Source: Prevotella sp.
GTDB taxonomy: Bacteria; Bacteroidota; Bacteroidia; Bacteroidales; Bacteroidaceae
Assembly: GCA_017458225.1 (NCBI GenBank)
Contig: JAFTFX010000022.1
Location: 62,001 to 126,000 of the forward strand
Reading direction: 5' to 3'
DNA: 64,000 nt
Both the position numbers and the translations under genes were made by a program. The notes under the pieces are model-generated. The model saw nothing but the letters and a program-made list of their open reading frames with translations, made no database searches and was not told where the DNA came from. This document shows, piece after piece, positions 52,425 through 61,951 of the stretch; positions within the stretch are counted from its first letter, which is position 1, and each line of letters opens with the position of its first letter.

Positions 52425-54179
52425 TTACTGGGCAACAGGGGTCTTGGGCTTGCTGGCATCCTCCAGAGCCTTCTGCATGCTCCAAGTTGTACCGGAGAAG
52501 AACACGCGCATGTAGTTGCTGCGCGTAATCACCATCGACGTAACAATAGAGGTGCCGTTCTTGAAGCAACCAGCACTGTTGTCCCACTTGAAGTTCTGGG
52601 TAGAGCTGTCCTTCTTGAAGCCACAGTTAGCGGTCCGGAAGGCGCCGCTTGTGCCGGGAGTAGCCTTGAATACAGGTGTGCCATTTGTAGTGGTGCGGAG
52701 CGTTGCTTCCATTGCGTTGAATGCCGTGCTACCCTTAGGAGCATAGATACACGTCTTGGGAGAAGTGGCGTTCAGATTGAAGTTGTTGAATGTCAGGCTA
52801 GAAGTTGGGTAGAAAGCATATTCCTTGGCGGTGACATCCAGACGAGCAGAGGTCGTTGTACCCCAGAAGTGGAAATCGCCCGAGAAAGCTGTCTTATTCA
52901 CATTGACGGTATTGGTGCCCTCAACGGCTACAGACAGACACTTGCTGGTATTGACCCAAGCAGAGGAAACTGTGGGACTGACGCGGACATTCTTCAGGTA
53001 CAGGGTGGTGACTGAAGGCAGATAGTAAACCGAACCTGCCGACTTGCCTTTCAGGCTGACCAACTCGAAAGCCGTCACGCTGCCTTCAATTTTATATTCC
53101 GGCGAGACCAGCTTGTTCTTGGCGAACTTGAACTGATGTGCAGCAGTTCCGTCAATCGTGGCAGGGAGATTGATTTGATATGCAACGTCAGGCGTATAGA
53201 AATCCTTGTTGTTGTCGTCTTTATACCTGTAGTTTTCCCCCCATGTTCCAAATGCATAGTACTGGCCGGGAGTGTTGACGATAGCGAAGTCTTTACTATG
53301 AATGGTCTTACCGCCAGAAGTAACAAATTTTGCTTGAGGGTTCAGATAGGGGTGATAGAGGAAACGACCATCAGCCGGCGTAAAGTATACAACCTTCTTA
53401 AGCTTATCAATATAACTCTTAGAGAGGCCGCAGTTCTTCATGGTGATAATACCTTTCTGGAATCCGGCCAACAGCTCACCGCCGCCACCGTTAGAGGCAC
53501 TGCAGTTGTCCAAAGTAAGCTTACCAGCATAGTTCTTGCCATAGAACACACGACCGACATCGCCGCTACGAGTAGAGGCAATAACCGAGCAGTTGGTCAT
53601 CCCCAATTGACCTACTTCGATAGCAGTTCCACCCTTTGTTGTCAGGAAGAGAAATCCCTTCGAAGGGGCAGAGTGCTTGATAGCTTTGTAACCGGGGAAA
53701 ATTCTCACACTGGTGGAGGGATAGCCGACAGAAATGCAGTCACCGCTCTCGCAGGTGATGTATGCCGAGCTGTTAAAGATAATCTGCCAAGGCCAATCGC
53801 TCCTGTTGTTGTTGATGCGAATACCGGCATTATTACCTGTAGCCGTGATTTTGGCAGCATCCAGCAAAATGATGCAGTCTTTAGGGTTAATCCATACGCC
53901 AGTCTGGCCCTCAACACGGTAGAAGGTACCCTCTGCCGATGTCTTCGCCTCCTTGTAGTTTGCTCTTGCACCGCGGTCAGGCTGGGTGCGAATCGTCTGG
54001 TCACACGTGCTAGTGACAGCAAACTCAGAAGATGTCTTGTACATCAGATTGGAATTGCCGTTAATGGAAACCAAGCCATTAAGATCGGGAATCTTAGCAG
54101 CTGTCTTCAGCGTCTTGGCTGCCATCATGGGCAGCGACACCATCATGGCCAGGGCCAAAAGAAATAGATTCTTTTTCAT
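52425..54179 (-). CDS. Secreted beta-rich protein of unknown function (584 aa)
   Basis: Signal peptide (MKKNLFLLALAMMVSLPMMA). The remainder has repeated short strands and many cysteine-containing turns (CIILLDAAKITATGNNAG, ITCESGDCISVGYPS, GKLTLDNCSASNGGGG, FHFWGTTTSARLDVTAKE) as in right-handed beta-helix proteins, but no catalytic signature. Probably periplasmic or surface. It follows the Ig-like pseudogene by 80 nt and is the last gene of the unit starting at 57705. No promoter box is seen directly upstream. Family not recognised. Confidence 0.75.
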   Translation of the reverse strand: MKKNLFLLALAMMVSLPMMAAKTLKTAAKIPDLNGLVSINGNSNLMYKTSSEFAVTSTCDQTIRTQPDRGARANYKEAKTSAEGTFYRVEGQTGVWINPKDCIILLDAAKITATGNNAGIRINNNRSDWPWQIIFNSSAYITCESGDCISVGYPSTSVRIFPGYKAIKHSAPSKGFLFLTTKGGTAIEVGQLGMTNCSVIASTRSGDVGRVFYGKNYAGKLTLDNCSASNGGGGELLAGFQKGIITMKNCGLSKSYIDKLKKVVYFTPADGRFLYHPYLNPQAKFVTSGGKTIHSKDFAIVNTPGQYYAFGTWGENYRYKDDNNKDFYTPDVAYQINLPATIDGTAAHQFKFAKNKLVSPEYKIEGSVTAFELVSLKGKSAGSVYYLPSVTTLYLKNVRVSPTVSSAWVNTSKCLSVAVEGTNTVNVNKTAFSGDFHFWGTTTSARLDVTAKEYAFYPTSSLTFNNFNLNATSPKTCIYAPKGSTAFNAMEATLRTTTNGTPVFKATPGTSGAFRTANCGFKKDSSTQNFKWDNSAGCFKNGTSIVTSMVITRSNYMRVFFSGTTWSMQKALEDASKPKTPVAQ

Positions 54180-54259
54180 AGTGATAATGTTTTGAAGTTA
54201 ATATAAATTGTTGATTAAAACAGTTTTCGTTTAAAACAGGTTGTGTACGTTCCGCATGC

Positions 54260-55198
54260 TTAGTACGACACGTTGACGGTGAACGAGCGCTGGTTGCCCT
54301 CCTCGTCGGTTGCCGTGATGAGGCATTCACCCGGTTGGTCGAAGTAGATCTTGATGGAGTAGCCACTGTCTTCGCCGAACGAGCAGACACGCGGACGGCT
54401 GCGCGACCAGGTGATGTTGCGCAAGTAGTTGGGCTGCTTGCTGTTGCGGTCGCCGATGAACACCTTCATGCTTCCGCCCTTGCTGCCGCGCACCGTAGTG
54501 CCGCTGACCACAGCTTCGGTATCTCAGTCCAGAATAGCGTCGTTGGTGTCGAATATGTCTGGATCGCCGCCGTCATCGTAGCCGCCGTTGTCTCCGCCAT
54601 TGTCGTCTCCGCCTCCGTCATCATAGCCTCCGTCGTCGCCACCGCCATCATCATATCCACCATCATCTCCGCCGCCATCGTCATAGCCTCCGTCGTCTCC
54701 GCCGCCATCATCATAGCCGCCGTCATCGTCACCACCATCGTCATAGCCTCCGTTGTCACCGCCGCCATCGTCATAGCCGCTGTCGTCGTCATACGCTACA
54801 CAAGAGACGTTGACAGTCATCATATTGCCGTCAATATCAGTGACTGTAATCATGGCAATGCCCTCAGCATGCAACGTGACGGCGGTTGCGTTGCCCGTGT
54901 CGGGGCTGACGGTAGCCACGCTGGTATCGTCGCTGGCCCACTTGGCCTTGCTGTAGCCCTTGCCTATCTTGTCGTTGATGTTGGCGATGTAGAGCACTAT
55001 CCGGTCGCCTATATGTCCGGTGATGGTTGATGACTGTACGTCTTTTTGTGTCTTCTGCTCAATGATGGTGTCGTCTTTGTCAAACGAATTGGCACCAGCC
55101 AAGTCGAGCATCTCATCAGCCACTTCGTGGCACGATGTCAGTGCCATCATGCCCAAAAGGACGGCTAATGTGGTTCGGATTTTGTTTGTCTTCATCAT
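54260..55198 (-). pseudogene. Ig-like lipoprotein gene interrupted by an in-frame TGA
   Basis: The 5' part encodes a lipoprotein (signal and lipobox LTSC, residues 1-24), a Big_2-type Ig domain (GDRIVLYIANINDK, SDDTSVATVSPDTGN, GIAMITVTDIDGNMM) and a Gly/Asp/Tyr repeat. TGA at 54524-54526 follows DAILD. In the same frame the sequence continues as a second Ig domain (DTEAVVSGTTVRG, KVFIGDRNSKQP, GECLITATDEEGNQRSF) to 54260. A single nonsense change explains the break; the truncated 224-aa lipoprotein may still be made. No catalytic role; likely surface adhesive or binding. Confidence 0.7.
54562..54798. repeat. 30-nt coding repeat (YDDGGGDDGG)
   Basis: Degenerate repeat of a 10-residue unit (GGYDDGGGDD), about eight copies, residues 135-212. 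Acidic and flexible; a candidate for length variation by slippage and for calcium binding. Confidence 0.85.
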
Positions 55199-55209
55199 GT
55201 ATCGTTTTT

Positions 55210-55869
55210 TTAGGGTTCTTCAGTTTCTACTCCGGTTTCAGAGTCTTCAGGCTCTTCTTCCTGACGGCTCACAATGCTGCCGTCCTTCTTGCGAAGGGTC
55301 AGCCGGACGGCACCCATACTGGGATGGGCCGTGTTGGCTACAAAGATGTTGTATTCGTTCCGCCACGTCTCTGTCGTGTCGTTATCGGCAACGCGACGGA
55401 AGGTCATCAGACAGGTTGTCTCGTAGATGCTGTCGGTAGCGGCCAGCTCGGCTGCCTGCTGCTGCATGTCCTCACGGGCAATGCCGTCCATCTCAGGATT
55501 GGCATCCAGTTCCTCCTGTGTGGGGAATCCGCCAAAGGTAGCCTCGGCCAGCTCGTTCCATTTCATTGCAGCACAGCTGCGGACGAAACTTTCAAAGTCG
55601 CCTTGGAAAGCGGGAAGGGGCTTCAGCGGACGGTCGTTGTCATCGGTGTCGAAGAACATCTGCTCGCAGACAAACTGTGCCAGTGTGCGCTGTAGCAGCG
55701 TGTCCTGCGGCAGGTCCGACTTCAGGGTCATGCTGATGCCAATGCTGTCGATGCAGACCGCCAGTGGGAAGTCTTCTGTATGGGTGGCTGTCGTGTTGTT
55801 CGTCTGCCGTCCTGTGCAGGCTGTCAGCAGCAGGAGGGTCAGCAGGAATGGGGTGGTGAGTTTCTTCAT
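55210..55869 (-). CDS. Lipoprotein, DUF-type, unknown function
   Basis: 219 residues. Signal peptide and lipobox LLTAC (residue 18). Mixed alpha/beta body (DLPQDTLLQRTLAQFVCEQMF, EYNIFVANTAHPSMG, VRLTLRKKDGSIV) resembling the DUF3298/RsiV-like secreted fold, not proven. The C-terminus is very acidic (EEEPEDSETGVETEEP). It precedes the Ig-like gene by 11 nt. Confidence 0.72.
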   Translation of the reverse strand: MKKLTTPFLLTLLLLTACTGRQTNNTTATHTEDFPLAVCIDSIGISMTLKSDLPQDTLLQRTLAQFVCEQMFFDTDDNDRPLKPLPAFQGDFESFVRSCAAMKWNELAEATFGGFPTQEELDANPEMDGIAREDMQQQAAELAATDSIYETTCLMTFRRVADNDTTETWRNEYNIFVANTAHPSMGAVRLTLRKKDGSIVSRQEEEPEDSETGVETEEP

Positions 55870-55898
55870 GTGCGCGTACCTTATTATTATTTGTATTG

Positions 55899-57107
55899 TT
55901 ACATTTCTTCTTCTATGTCGTTGTTCTGCACGGATTGCCAGTGGCGCAGCAGGGCCTTGTTGAGCACGCCGATGGGTCTGCCGTTGAAGTCGATGGTGTT
56001 GTAGCGGCGCACCACTTCGTCAATATCGCCGTCCATGAACGTCAGCATGGCAGGGGTCACCAGTCGTTCTTCCTCCAGCACGTACATGTCGCGCCGCGGG
56101 GTCTGCTCCTTGCGCGGCAGTCGCAACAGCACCTTGCGCGGCTGGGCCTCGTCCCACTGTTCCTCGTCATCATCGTAGGCGGCAGCGAGCACCAGCAGCT
56201 CGTCGTCGTTGCTGAGCTGCAGGGCTACATGGCGGCCGTCGGGCAGTTTCACCACATTGGTCGGCATGTGGTAGAAGAGCTCCACGGTGTAGGGCTTGGC
56301 CCGTTCGTTCTGTGCGAGCTTGACAGTGCCGTCGGGCAACAGTGTCCACTCGGTCTTGCCGTCGGTGAAGGTGCCCTCAAGCAGGGCATAGATGCCTGCC
56401 AGTTCAAATTTCAGTTCGTCGCCGTCGTAGCGCTGCAGTGCGTCAACGGGTGTTTCCTCGTTGTCTTTGTCGTAGGCAATGAGCAGTTCGATGGCCGTCG
56501 AGTCGGCATTAGACAGCAGATAGCGATAGTGCTCCACCTTGCAGCCGATGGAAGCGAAGCTGCTCATGCCGCTGCGAGGCTTGGCCACCCACAAGGTCGC
56601 CGAGTCGCCGCGGGTCTCCAGCAGGGCTTCCATGCCGCCCTCGTGCAGGGTCATGCCCTCTAATGAGTAGGCGGCTCCTGTCTTAATTACGCGGAAATAG
56701 CGATGGCCGTTAGTCCACCAGCTGTCTTTCTCCAGCTGGTTGTTGAGCTGCTCTGCCGTCTGCACTGCATCGAGGAAAGTGATATTCTCGGCTTCAATCT
56801 GCTCCTGACGTGGCGGATGGTGCTGACCGGCACCGATGGCGATGGCGGTGTAGAAGCCTATGCCCAGACAGATGGCGATGCCTAACAGGCCTCCCAGTCC
56901 TATGATGATCTTCTTGGACATGAAGGCTGCAATCATGCCGGCCACGATGCTCGCCAGGCTCACGAGGGCCAGCACGGTGCCGATGTTCTGCAGCAGCGTG
57001 TTGTCCTTGACGATGCCGAAGGCTATCGCTATGCATGCTGCGAGCATGAAGAGCGGCGCTAAGACTCCGGCGGCAATGAGTAAGTTTGTCATCTTTTCTC
57101 TATTCAT
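55899..57107 (-). CDS. Membrane protein with soluble C-terminal domain
   Basis: 402 residues with three N-terminal hydrophobic helices (about 8-30, 38-60, 66-90) then a beta-rich extracytoplasmic or cytoplasmic domain (YFRVIKTGAAYSLEGMTLHEG, GIYALLEGTFTDGKTEW). Its start overlaps the AraC gene stop by 8 nt. Not recognised; probably a partner of the regulator or the lipoprotein. Confidence 0.7.
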   Translation of the reverse strand: MNREKMTNLLIAAGVLAPLFMLAACIAIAFGIVKDNTLLQNIGTVLALVSLASIVAGMIAAFMSKKIIIGLGGLLGIAICLGIGFYTAIAIGAGQHHPPRQEQIEAENITFLDAVQTAEQLNNQLEKDSWWTNGHRYFRVIKTGAAYSLEGMTLHEGGMEALLETRGDSATLWVAKPRSGMSSFASIGCKVEHYRYLLSNADSTAIELLIAYDKDNEETPVDALQRYDGDELKFELAGIYALLEGTFTDGKTEWTLLPDGTVKLAQNERAKPYTVELFYHMPTNVVKLPDGRHVALQLSNDDELLVLAAAYDDDEEQWDEAQPRKVLLRLPRKEQTPRRDMYVLEEERLVTPAMLTFMDGDIDEVVRRYNTIDFNGRPIGVLNKALLRHWQSVQNNDIEEEM

Positions 57108-57705
57108 TGTGATTGACTTTCATTTGTTCTATCGCGTTCTTGTTCTTTCTGAAGACACTCGGCGGCATGCCTACTCGCTGCTTGAAGATGCGCGCAAAGT
57201 AGGCGGCATCGTCGAATCCGCAGTGCAGGGCAATGGTGTTGACGGAGACATCGGGGGTGTTAATCAACTGTTCGCAGGCATACATCAGTCGCAACTGGAT
57301 GGAATAGTTAGAGGTGGACAGTCCCGTCAGGGCCTTCACACGGCGGTTCAGTTGCGAGCGACTGATGCACATCCGGTCGGCCAGCGTCTCAATGTCTACC
57401 TTTCCGTGTGTCATCTCTTCTTTGATGATGCTGCGCAGGCGCTCCATGAAGCGCTGGTCGTACTCGTTCACGACTGGGAAGACCGGCATTTTCTCACTTT
57501 GTAGCGTGCCGGAGTCGTGCTGGTCAATGACCGGTATCTTTCTCTCAAGATGTGGAAGTGTGGGCGATATGGAATATGGCTGTACCTCGTTCGTCTTTAC
57601 AGCGAACTGGTTTTTGCGCAGCTTGTGCACCGTATGATACAGATAAGCTATGATCAATAGCTCGAAGGCGCAAAGCAACAGAGATGGAACAACCATTTTT
57701 TCCAT
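57100..57705 (-). CDS. Membrane-anchored AraC-type regulator
   Basis: 201 residues from ATG 57705 (MEKMVVPSLLLCAFELLIIA), with one helix at about 5-25 and a linker. The C-terminal HTH_18 AraC domain has ISRSQLNRRVKALTGLS and CGFDDAAYFARIFKQRVGMPPS. The frame is open further upstream but those codons precede the -7 box. It heads the unit down to 52425 and probably regulates that unit or the divergent gene. Confidence 0.85.
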   Translation of the reverse strand: MEKMVVPSLLLCAFELLIIAYLYHTVHKLRKNQFAVKTNEVQPYSISPTLPHLERKIPVIDQHDSGTLQSEKMPVFPVVNEYDQRFMERLRSIIKEEMTHGKVDIETLADRMCISRSQLNRRVKALTGLSTSNYSIQLRLMYACEQLINTPDVSVNTIALHCGFDDAAYFARIFKQRVGMPPSVFRKNKNAIEQMKVNHNE

Positions 57706-57732
57706 GTATGTTGTAGAATTATTTGTTGCATG

Positions 57733-57740
57733 CAAAGATA
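57733..57740 (-). promoter_or_regulatory. -7 box of the membrane AraC unit
   Basis: TATCTTTG on the minus strand, 27 nt before ATG 57705. Confidence 0.65.
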
Positions 57741-57762
57741 CGATAAAATGCATGAATTGCAC

Positions 57763-57820
57763 TTGGACAAAAGAGTTTAAAGGTTGGACAAAACAAGCAA
57801 AATCAGTTATATTTGGACAC
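57763..57820. promoter_or_regulatory. Three TTGGACAA direct repeats between divergent regulators
   Basis: TTGGACAA at 57763-57770 and 57784-57791, TTGGACAC at 57813-57820, steps of 21 and 29 nt. Position in the 190-nt divergent spacer makes them candidates for AraC-type binding sites. Confidence 0.5.
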
Positions 57821-57870
57821 AAAACGCACTTTTTGACCACTAAGTCAGCGTTTTTTGACAAAAAAATCTA

Positions 57871-57878
57871 TATCTTTG
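57871..57878 (+). promoter_or_regulatory. -7 box of the TPR-AraC gene
   Basis: TATCTTTG; only 16 nt precede the ATG at 57895, so the leader is about 10 nt. Confidence 0.6.
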
Positions 57879-57894
57879 CAGAAAAGATGCAAAA

Positions 57895-59493
57895 ATGCGA
57901 AAAATACTTTTCCTGTGTGTCTGGAGTCTGGCGCTGTCATTAAGCGCCCAGACGAGTATTGATAGTCTGACACTCCAGTTTGAACAATCCAAGGCTCGGC
58001 AGCGCATAGAACTGGCGAACCATATCATGAATGTATTGTACCAAAAAGAGGTGGTGGACTCCCTCATTCAGTTCGACAATTCGGCTAAGGATGCTACTGT
58101 GGCGGCTGAGGTATATTTTTGGGTGGGAGAGAACAAGTTCTTCGATGATATGGACTTCAAGCGCTCTGCAGCGTACTTCGAGAAGGCGCTGGCACTGATT
58201 CCTGATGAAGACGTGGAGAGAAGGAGCGACTGCCTGAACGACCTCTCCATCAGCTATGCTCGCGAAGGTCTGTACTCACAGGCCTTGACTGCTGCTATGC
58301 AAACGGTGCGATTGGACGAACAACTGGACGATAAGGAACGGCAGATGTATTCGCTGAACAATCTGGGCGGTATCTACCTGATGGCCAAGCAGCCGGAGAA
58401 GGCAGAAAAGTACACGCGGCGCTCCTTGCAACTGGCTCGCGAACTGAACGACAGCGTGAAAATTGCCGTGCGCTTAGGGACTCTTGCTGAAATGGAGCAA
58501 ACCAATGGCAACTATCCTCAGGCATTGAAGTATGCCCATGAGGCTTTCATGCTCGACTCCTTGCGTGGCGACCGGATGAAGATGGCGGTGCGACAGGTGC
58601 AGATGGCCAATGCGCTGACGAAAACGGGCGATTTTGCGAAAGCCGACGAGTTGATGAAGGCGGCTAATCCTGTTTTGAACGAGGGAGGAAACTTGGTGTC
58701 GCTGGCCATCTGTCTGAACCAACAGGGTTACGTGGCTTACAACAATAAGCAGTGGAAGCAGGCTGCCGACTACTATAGTCGTGCGTACCTTATATATGAT
58801 AGGACTGGCGACCGTTCCAGCAAGTTGACCACGCTGTGGGGACTGTGGCATAGCTACAGCCATATTGATGCCCAAAAGGCTTATCAATATATGGAGAGCT
58901 ATTCGTTATTGAAAGACTCGCTCTATCAAGACGAGGTGGCACGGATGGGAGCCGACTATAATGCCCGTTATGAGAATGACAAGCTGAACTTGCAGAACGA
59001 GGAGATGAGGAGAAACAACCGGTATCTGGTCGTGGGAGGTTCCATTGCCATCTTGGTATTGCTGATGATTATTCTGCTGTTGGTATATGCACAGCGGAAG
59101 AAGGTACAGACCAGCCGACTGCAACAAGTTCTGCGCGAAGAGCGTAGCGGCAAGATCATTACTAACCAAGACCTGGAATTCCTGAACAAGGTGGATGCGC
59201 TCTTGCAGAGTCAGATGCGTGACTGTAGCGTCAGCCTGGAAAGTGTTGCCTCTGAACTCTGCATCACCCGACAGCAACTAAACAGGAAAGTCAAGGTGCT
59301 GTTGGGCGAGAATATGCGCGACCACGCCAATCGCATTCGTATGGAACAGGCCTGTCAGCTCTTGGCAGAGGGTGATATGAATGTCAGTGAGGTGGCCCGT
59401 GCCTGCGGCTTCGACGACATTGCCTACTTCAGCCGCTTCTTCCGAAAGATGACGGGGCAAGCCCCCAGCGAATACCGTAATAGCATACAGTAA
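57895..59493 (+). CDS. TPR-membrane-AraC hybrid regulator
   Basis: 532 residues: signal peptide ending LSAQ, six or seven TPR motifs in the periplasm (about 60-370; for example AYFEKALALIPDEDVERRSD, LNNLGGIYLMAKQPEKAEKY), one membrane helix (about 378-398, VVGGSIAILVLLMIILLLVY), a coiled coil, then a cytoplasmic HTH_18 DNA-binding domain (LCITRQQLNRKVKVLLGENM, CGFDDIAYFSRFFRKMTGQAPSEY). The layout is that of one-component Bacteroidetes transmembrane sensors. Divergent from the smaller membrane AraC protein; the DNA-binding domains are alike. Confidence 0.9.
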   Translation: MRKILFLCVWSLALSLSAQTSIDSLTLQFEQSKARQRIELANHIMNVLYQKEVVDSLIQFDNSAKDATVAAEVYFWVGENKFFDDMDFKRSAAYFEKALALIPDEDVERRSDCLNDLSISYAREGLYSQALTAAMQTVRLDEQLDDKERQMYSLNNLGGIYLMAKQPEKAEKYTRRSLQLARELNDSVKIAVRLGTLAEMEQTNGNYPQALKYAHEAFMLDSLRGDRMKMAVRQVQMANALTKTGDFAKADELMKAANPVLNEGGNLVSLAICLNQQGYVAYNNKQWKQAADYYSRAYLIYDRTGDRSSKLTTLWGLWHSYSHIDAQKAYQYMESYSLLKDSLYQDEVARMGADYNARYENDKLNLQNEEMRRNNRYLVVGGSIAILVLLMIILLLVYAQRKKVQTSRLQQVLREERSGKIITNQDLEFLNKVDALLQSQMRDCSVSLESVASELCITRQQLNRKVKVLLGENMRDHANRIRMEQACQLLAEGDMNVSEVARACGFDDIAYFSRFFRKMTGQAPSEYRNSIQ

Positions 59494-59513
59494 GATAGTC
59501 CTACGGCGACGAG

Positions 59514-60677
59514 CTATTGTTTGGGAAATTGTTGATAGATAGTCAGCCCAAACTCGCGGCTGGCGGCATAGATGTACTCCATGATGAGGGAGGTGGCATG
59601 CTCGTAGTCGGGCCCGCTTTTCTCCTTGAGCCAGAACACGAACTCGAGGGCCATGCCGGCTTGGGTGGCTTCGGCCTGACGCACCAGGATGGTCATGTCG
59701 CTAAGCACACTGGGCTGTGTGGCCAGCCAGCGTTCAATATGGTTGCGAAAAAGGGTGACATTAGAGACTTTCCCTTCGGCCTCCTCGGCAGTGGCAAAGC
59801 CGTTGGCGATGAGTTGTTGCTTGGTGGCTTCGTCGACCAGCTGCACGGAGCCGAAGTCGTAATAAATCTTGCGCGTCTGCTTGCGACCAGGTCCTTCCTT
59901 CATGCCTTTCCAGTTCTGGAATGAACCGTCGACGAGCACTTGCGGCGTGACGGTGACAATGGTGTTGTCGAAATTGCGCACCTTGACGACGGTCAGCGAG
60001 ATTTCCTCGACGGTGCCGTTGGCTCCGGCTGAGGGCACCGTGATCCAGTCACCCTTGCGCAGCATGTCGTTGGAGGTGAGACGGATGCCGGCAACAAGAC
60101 CTTTGATGGTGTCTTGAAAGACGAGCATGGTGACAGCCGAGGCGGCACCCAGTCCGGCCAGCAGCGTGGCAGGACTCTGGTTGATGAGGATGCTGATGAC
60201 CACGATGACGGCGATGCCCACCAAGACAATCTTCAGTACGCCGCAGAAGGAGTAGAGATACTGCTGGGTGGCCGTGCGGCGTTCGCCTTCGAGCAGTTTG
60301 AACGAGTCGATGAAGACGATGCCCGTGCGCACCATCATCACGGTGATATAGATGGCGGTGAGACGGGCCAGCACCTCGCGGACGGTGGGGAACTCGTAGA
60401 ACACCAGGGGCAGCAGCTGCCAGATGACGACGGCCGGCACGATGCGTGAGGCTGAGCGCAGCACACGGTCGTTGAGCAGTGCGTCGTCCCATCGGGAAGA
60501 AGTGCGTGCTGTCAGTTTGTGAATGAGCGGTATGAACTTCCGGCAGATGTAGCCAGCCAGAAACGACAGGATGACGGCTACCAGAACCAATACCAGATGG
60601 CGCACGTAGGGCACCCAGTCGCCCGTCAACCCACAGAGGTTGATCAGCTCTTCAACATAGATCTTTATCTTTTCCAT
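59514..60677 (-). CDS. MscS-family mechanosensitive channel, YbdG-like
   Basis: 387 residues. Five hydrophobic helices, the pore-lining TM3 with ATLLAGLGAASAVTMLVFQDTIKGLVAGI, then the beta domain (GDWITVPSAGANGTVEEISLTVVKVRNFDN) and C-terminal cytoplasmic domain. It gates on membrane tension to release solutes during hypo-osmotic shock. Ten bases after the PBP4 gene, same operon as der. Confidence 0.92.
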   Translation of the reverse strand: MEKIKIYVEELINLCGLTGDWVPYVRHLVLVLVAVILSFLAGYICRKFIPLIHKLTARTSSRWDDALLNDRVLRSASRIVPAVVIWQLLPLVFYEFPTVREVLARLTAIYITVMMVRTGIVFIDSFKLLEGERRTATQQYLYSFCGVLKIVLVGIAVIVVISILINQSPATLLAGLGAASAVTMLVFQDTIKGLVAGIRLTSNDMLRKGDWITVPSAGANGTVEEISLTVVKVRNFDNTIVTVTPQVLVDGSFQNWKGMKEGPGRKQTRKIYYDFGSVQLVDEATKQQLIANGFATAEEAEGKVSNVTLFRNHIERWLATQPSVLSDMTILVRQAEATQAGMALEFVFWLKEKSGPDYEHATSLIMEYIYAASREFGLTIYQQFPKQ

Positions 60678-60686
60678 TTTTCTATT

Positions 60687-61943
60687 TTATTTTCTTCGTT
60701 TTTTCGTTTTCGTCTTCGCTTCCGTCTCTTGTAGAATCTCTCCGCCACACATTGTGATGCAGAGGCGGTCGTGGAGTGTGCGAGCCTCACTGCTGCGCAA
60801 TACGCCTTGATGGATGATGGCGAAGCAGAGCTCGTGGCCGTTGGATGCCGTCAGATAGCCTGCCAGCGAGATGATGCCGGTCAATGTGCCAGTCTTGGCG
60901 CGCACGTTGCCCTGTGCTGCCGTGTTCTTCATGCGTTTTTTCAAGGTGCCGTCTTCGCCGGCAACAGGCAGTGAGGGCAACAGGTGGCTGTAAAGGGCCG
61001 GCTGTCGCCAGGCATGGCGTAGTAACAGGGTCAGCAGCTCGGGCGATACATAGTTATAAAGCGAGAGTCCACTGCCGTCAGCAAAGCGATAGTCGCCAGC
61101 GTTGAGGCCCAGATGGGTAACCAGTTGCTTCTCCTGTGAACGGGCATAGCTGGCACGGGCAGGACGATAGCCGAAGTGGGCGGCCAACTGATAGTAGAGA
61201 CATTCGGCATAGAGGTTGTCGCTTTCTTTCATCATGCGCAGCAATAGCTGGTCGATGTTGTGATAGCAGGTAGCCACAAGCGTGGCATCGGAAGGTGTGT
61301 AGTCGTCAAACCAAGTCAGACTGTCGAGTACGATGCCTGCGGCGGTCAGCTCGTTGATGAACCGTTCGGCGAAGTTAGGCCGGCGGCCAATCAGCAGGGG
61401 CGACAGCGTGGGGTTGTCGTCGTCCCAGCACCAGCCTTCGCCCCATTTCAGTTCGTCTTTCATGGAGAGGTCGGTGACGATGGATCCGCGCAGGGTGTCG
61501 ATTTGGAGTCGTCGCAACCGTTCGATGAAGTCGCGCAGATCGTTGATGTCGAACAGGGGATCCATGCCGCCCACGCAGTAGAGGTTGCCGCGCAAGGTGT
61601 GGTCGGCAATCTCGCCAGAGTAGTAGAGTGATGTCTTCAGTTGATAGTCGCCGCCCAAGCGGTCGAGGGCGGTGATGGCTGTGACGAGCTTCATGGTCGA
61701 GGCTGGGCGCATGACCTGTCGGTGATGACTGGTATAGAGCGTGGAGTCAGCCGTCAGGTCATAGACCATCAGTCCCAGCTGGGTGGTCTGTGGCAACGGC
61801 TCGGCAGCCAAGATGGAGTCGAGCCGTGTCTGCAGGTTGAGCGGCCAGGGCAGCGCCAGCGTGTCACAGTCAGAAAGCTGCTCCTGTGCCGTTATGTTCA
61901 GTGAAAGCAGGATGCAGAGTAAAGTATAGTAAAGTTTTTCCAT
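60687..61943 (-). CDS. dacB: D-alanyl-D-alanine carboxypeptidase/endopeptidase, PBP4-like (S13)
   Basis: 418 residues from ATG 61943 (MEKLYYTLLCILLSLNITAQ), preferred because the signal peptide starts there; 61967 would overlap the upstream gene. Active-site set: STMK (Ser82, Lys85), ESDNLYAE (SxN) and AKTGTL (KTG). Cleaves the terminal D-Ala or cross-links of peptidoglycan. C-terminus is lysine-rich (KTKTKKRRK), unusual for the family. Confidence 0.92.
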   Translation of the reverse strand: MEKLYYTLLCILLSLNITAQEQLSDCDTLALPWPLNLQTRLDSILAAEPLPQTTQLGLMVYDLTADSTLYTSHHRQVMRPASTMKLVTAITALDRLGGDYQLKTSLYYSGEIADHTLRGNLYCVGGMDPLFDINDLRDFIERLRRLQIDTLRGSIVTDLSMKDELKWGEGWCWDDDNPTLSPLLIGRRPNFAERFINELTAAGIVLDSLTWFDDYTPSDATLVATCYHNIDQLLLRMMKESDNLYAECLYYQLAAHFGYRPARASYARSQEKQLVTHLGLNAGDYRFADGSGLSLYNYVSPELLTLLLRHAWRQPALYSHLLPSLPVAGEDGTLKKRMKNTAAQGNVRAKTGTLTGIISLAGYLTASNGHELCFAIIHQGVLRSSEARTLHDRLCITMCGGEILQETEAKTKTKKRRK

Positions 61944-61951
61944 GTGTTGCG

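Noticed and set aside
54524-54526. TGA as selenocysteine codon
   Set aside because: No SECIS-like hairpin evident and the site is a linker between Ig domains, not a redox centre.
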